Source: an uncultured Eubacteriales bacterium (GTDB lineage: Bacteria > Bacillota > Clostridia > Eubacteriales > Anaerofustaceae). From it: a stretch of 6,612 nt of DNA. Both the position numbers and the translations under genes were made by a program. The stretch lies in assembly GCA_902796565.1 (NCBI GenBank), contig CADBPP010000273.1, forward strand, positions 1-6,612. Reading direction: 5' to 3'. The notes under the pieces were generated by a model, which did no database searches, was not told where the DNA came from, and saw only the letters and a list, made by a program, of their open reading frames with translations. Shown here piece after piece: positions 5,436 through 6,612 of the stretch. The stretch's first letter is position 1. Each line of letters opens with the position of its first letter.

Positions 5436-5513
5436 GACTGTGGTTTTTTATTTTTTTATTTTTTGTGGAAACTATCTAAATTTTTGTGGATACTTTTGTA
5501 AAAAACGCCGGCA
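5436..5513. repeat. AT-rich spacer with a 14-bp direct repeat (DnaA-box-like)
   Basis: This stretch after prfC is far richer in A/T than the genes around it. It contains TTTTTGTGGAAACT (5460-5473) and TTTTTGTGGATACT (5481-5494), 13 of 14 identical and 21 bp apart, so they lie on the same face of the helix. Read on the minus strand the cores are GTTTCCACA and GTATCCACA. Each is one base off the DnaA-box consensus TTWTNCACA. No clean intrinsic terminator for prfC is visible: GCCGGCG followed by T6 (5512-5500) lacks a usable stem. Confidence 0.45.
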
Positions 5514-6612
5514 TTATGACTTTCCGAACTCACTGAGCCTGAGTCCCTCGTTCCGTTCGAGCACCATGCGCACGCTCCACTCGTGCGCGAAGAGCAGAAG
5601 CGGCGCGCCTTTCAGGTCGCGGACCTTTTTCATGTCCGAAGTCCCCTGGATCCGCTCGAGGTCCACGGTCTCCGGATCCTCCACCCAGCGTATATATTCA
5701 TAAGGAAGAGTTTCGAGCGTGACGTCCACGTTGTACTCGCTCTTTAAGCGGTAGGTGAGCACCTCGACCTGCAGAACGCCGACCACGCCGACGATCATCT
5801 CCTCCATGCCGGTGTTGAATTCCTGGAAGATCTGGATCGCGCCCTCCTGGGCGATCTGGAGGACGCCCTTCAGGAACTGCTTGCGCTTCATGGTATCCGC
5901 CTGGCGGACTCTCGCGAAGTGCTCGGGGGCAAAAGTAGGGATGCCTTCGTAGCGGTATTTCTTCGGGGACAGGCAGAGCGTGTCGCCGATCGCGTAGATG
6001 CCGGGGTCGAACACGCCGATGATGTCGCCGGCGTACGCCGTCTCGATGATCTGCCGCTCATCCGCCATCATCTGCGTGGGCATGGTCAGCCGGATCTTCC
6101 GGCCGCCCTGCACGTGGTTCACTTCCATTCCCGCCTCGTATTTTCCGGAGCAGATGCGGAGGAAGGCGACGCGGTCGCGGTGGGCCTTGTTCATGTTGGC
6201 CTGGATCTTGAAGACGAAGGCCGAGAACGGCTCTTCCACCGGATCGACGAGCCCCTGGTCCGACATCCTGGGAAGCGGCGCCGAAGTCATGGCGAGGAAG
6301 TGCCTGAGGAACGGCTCCACGCCGAAGTTCGTAAGGGCCGATCCGAAGAACACCGGGGAGAGCTGCCCGTGCGAGACCTTTTCGAGGTCCAGCTCGTCGG
6401 CCGCGCCGTCGATCAGCTCGATGTCCTCGAGCAGCTTGTCGCGGTTCGCGAAGCCGAGCACTTCCTCGAGCGCCGGATCGTCGATGCCGTACTCGTGCGT
6501 TTCGAGTTCCTTCGCCCCGCCCATCTCCGCGCGGAAGGTGATGACGGTGCGCGTGTCGCGCTCATAGACGCCCTTGAAGTTCTTTCCGCAGCCGATGGGC
6601 CAGTTCACCGGG
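5514..6612 (-). CDS. prfC: Peptide chain release factor 3 (RF3), C-terminal part
   Basis: RF3 is a translational GTPase that removes RF1/RF2 from the ribosome after peptide release. About 366 codons are visible. The frame stays open to the window edge, so the start and roughly the first 165 residues (family length about 530), including the P-loop and the other N-terminal GTPase motifs, lie outside. The first full codon at the edge is Pro, and the first Met-like codon (GTG at 6608) is an internal Val in the conserved PVNWPIGCGK. Still visible are the G5 motif region PVFFGSALTNFGV, domain II with FKIQANMNKAHRDRVAFLRI and SGKYEAGM, and the RF3-specific domain III with FAPEHFARVR, EEMIVGVVGVLQVEVL and YRLKSEYNVDV. 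These match RF3 rather than EF-G. The gene ends in TAA at 5516-5514 with no clear terminator. Confidence 0.96.
   Translation of the reverse strand, partial: PVNWPIGCGKNFKGVYERDTRTVITFRAEMGGAKELETHEYGIDDPALEEVLGFANRDKLLEDIELIDGAADELDLEKVSHGQLSPVFFGSALTNFGVEPFLRHFLAMTSAPLPRMSDQGLVDPVEEPFSAFVFKIQANMNKAHRDRVAFLRICSGKYEAGMEVNHVQGGRKIRLTMPTQMMADERQIIETAYAGDIIGVFDPGIYAIGDTLCLSPKKYRYEGIPTFAPEHFARVRQADTMKRKQFLKGVLQIAQEGAIQIFQEFNTGMEEMIVGVVGVLQVEVLTYRLKSEYNVDVTLETLPYEYIRWVEDPETVDLERIQGTSDMKKVRDLKGAPLLLFAHEWSVRMVLERNEGLRLSEFGKS

Noticed and set aside
5500..5516. GCCGGCG plus T6 after prfC as an intrinsic terminator
   Set aside because: GCCGGC is a self-palindrome without a loop, and no adequate partner arm is found upstream.
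6606..6608. GTG at 6608 as the start of a short prfC
   Set aside because: It is an internal valine in the conserved PVNWPIGCGK segment of RF3, and the frame continues through the window edge.

Overview
The window looks like ordinary chromosome from a GC-rich member of the Clostridia, most likely a rumen or gut Lachnospiraceae relative. The evidence is a Bacillus-type EF-P with a Lys32 loop tip, a YqeG-family HAD phosphatase beside nrdR, a DUF975-type membrane protein, strong AAGGAGG-like ribosome binding sites and a tRNA without an encoded CCA. The taxonomic placement is inferred from protein character only. Every gene I can support is on the minus strand, so the window is read right to left below. 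Long open frames on the plus strand are shadows of these genes.

Layout in transcription order: the C-terminal two thirds of peptide chain release factor 3 (prfC, cut by the window edge); an AT-rich gap of about 208 bp with a candidate promoter, an 11-bp inverted repeat over that promoter and a leader hairpin; a tight four-gene run (small membrane protein, DUF975-like membrane protein with an Ala/Pro/Glu-rich tail, nrdR, yqeG) with gaps of 12, 13 and 3 bp; efp with its own candidate promoter inside the end of yqeG; an 80-bp gap with a strong hairpin; argS; and a single tRNA-Gln(CUG) gene with a near-consensus promoter and a textbook terminator. The last 100 bp hold a structured, GC-rich, non-coding element that may be a dispersed repeat.

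Most of the genes serve translation: RF3 recycles release factors, EF-P relieves proline stalls, ArgRS charges tRNA-Arg and tRNA-Gln decodes CAG. NrdR is the repressor of ribonucleotide reductase genes. YqeG is a predicted HAD phosphatase, and the two membrane proteins have no assigned role.

I see no mobile element, phage gene, CRISPR array or defence system. The most interesting signal is at the start of argS. Its Shine-Dalgarno sequence lies in the 3' arm of a 9-bp hairpin. It is also better spaced for an overlapping five-codon frame, Met-Leu-Trp-Lys-Arg, whose stop overlaps the fourth codon of argS (Met4) in an ATGA arrangement.
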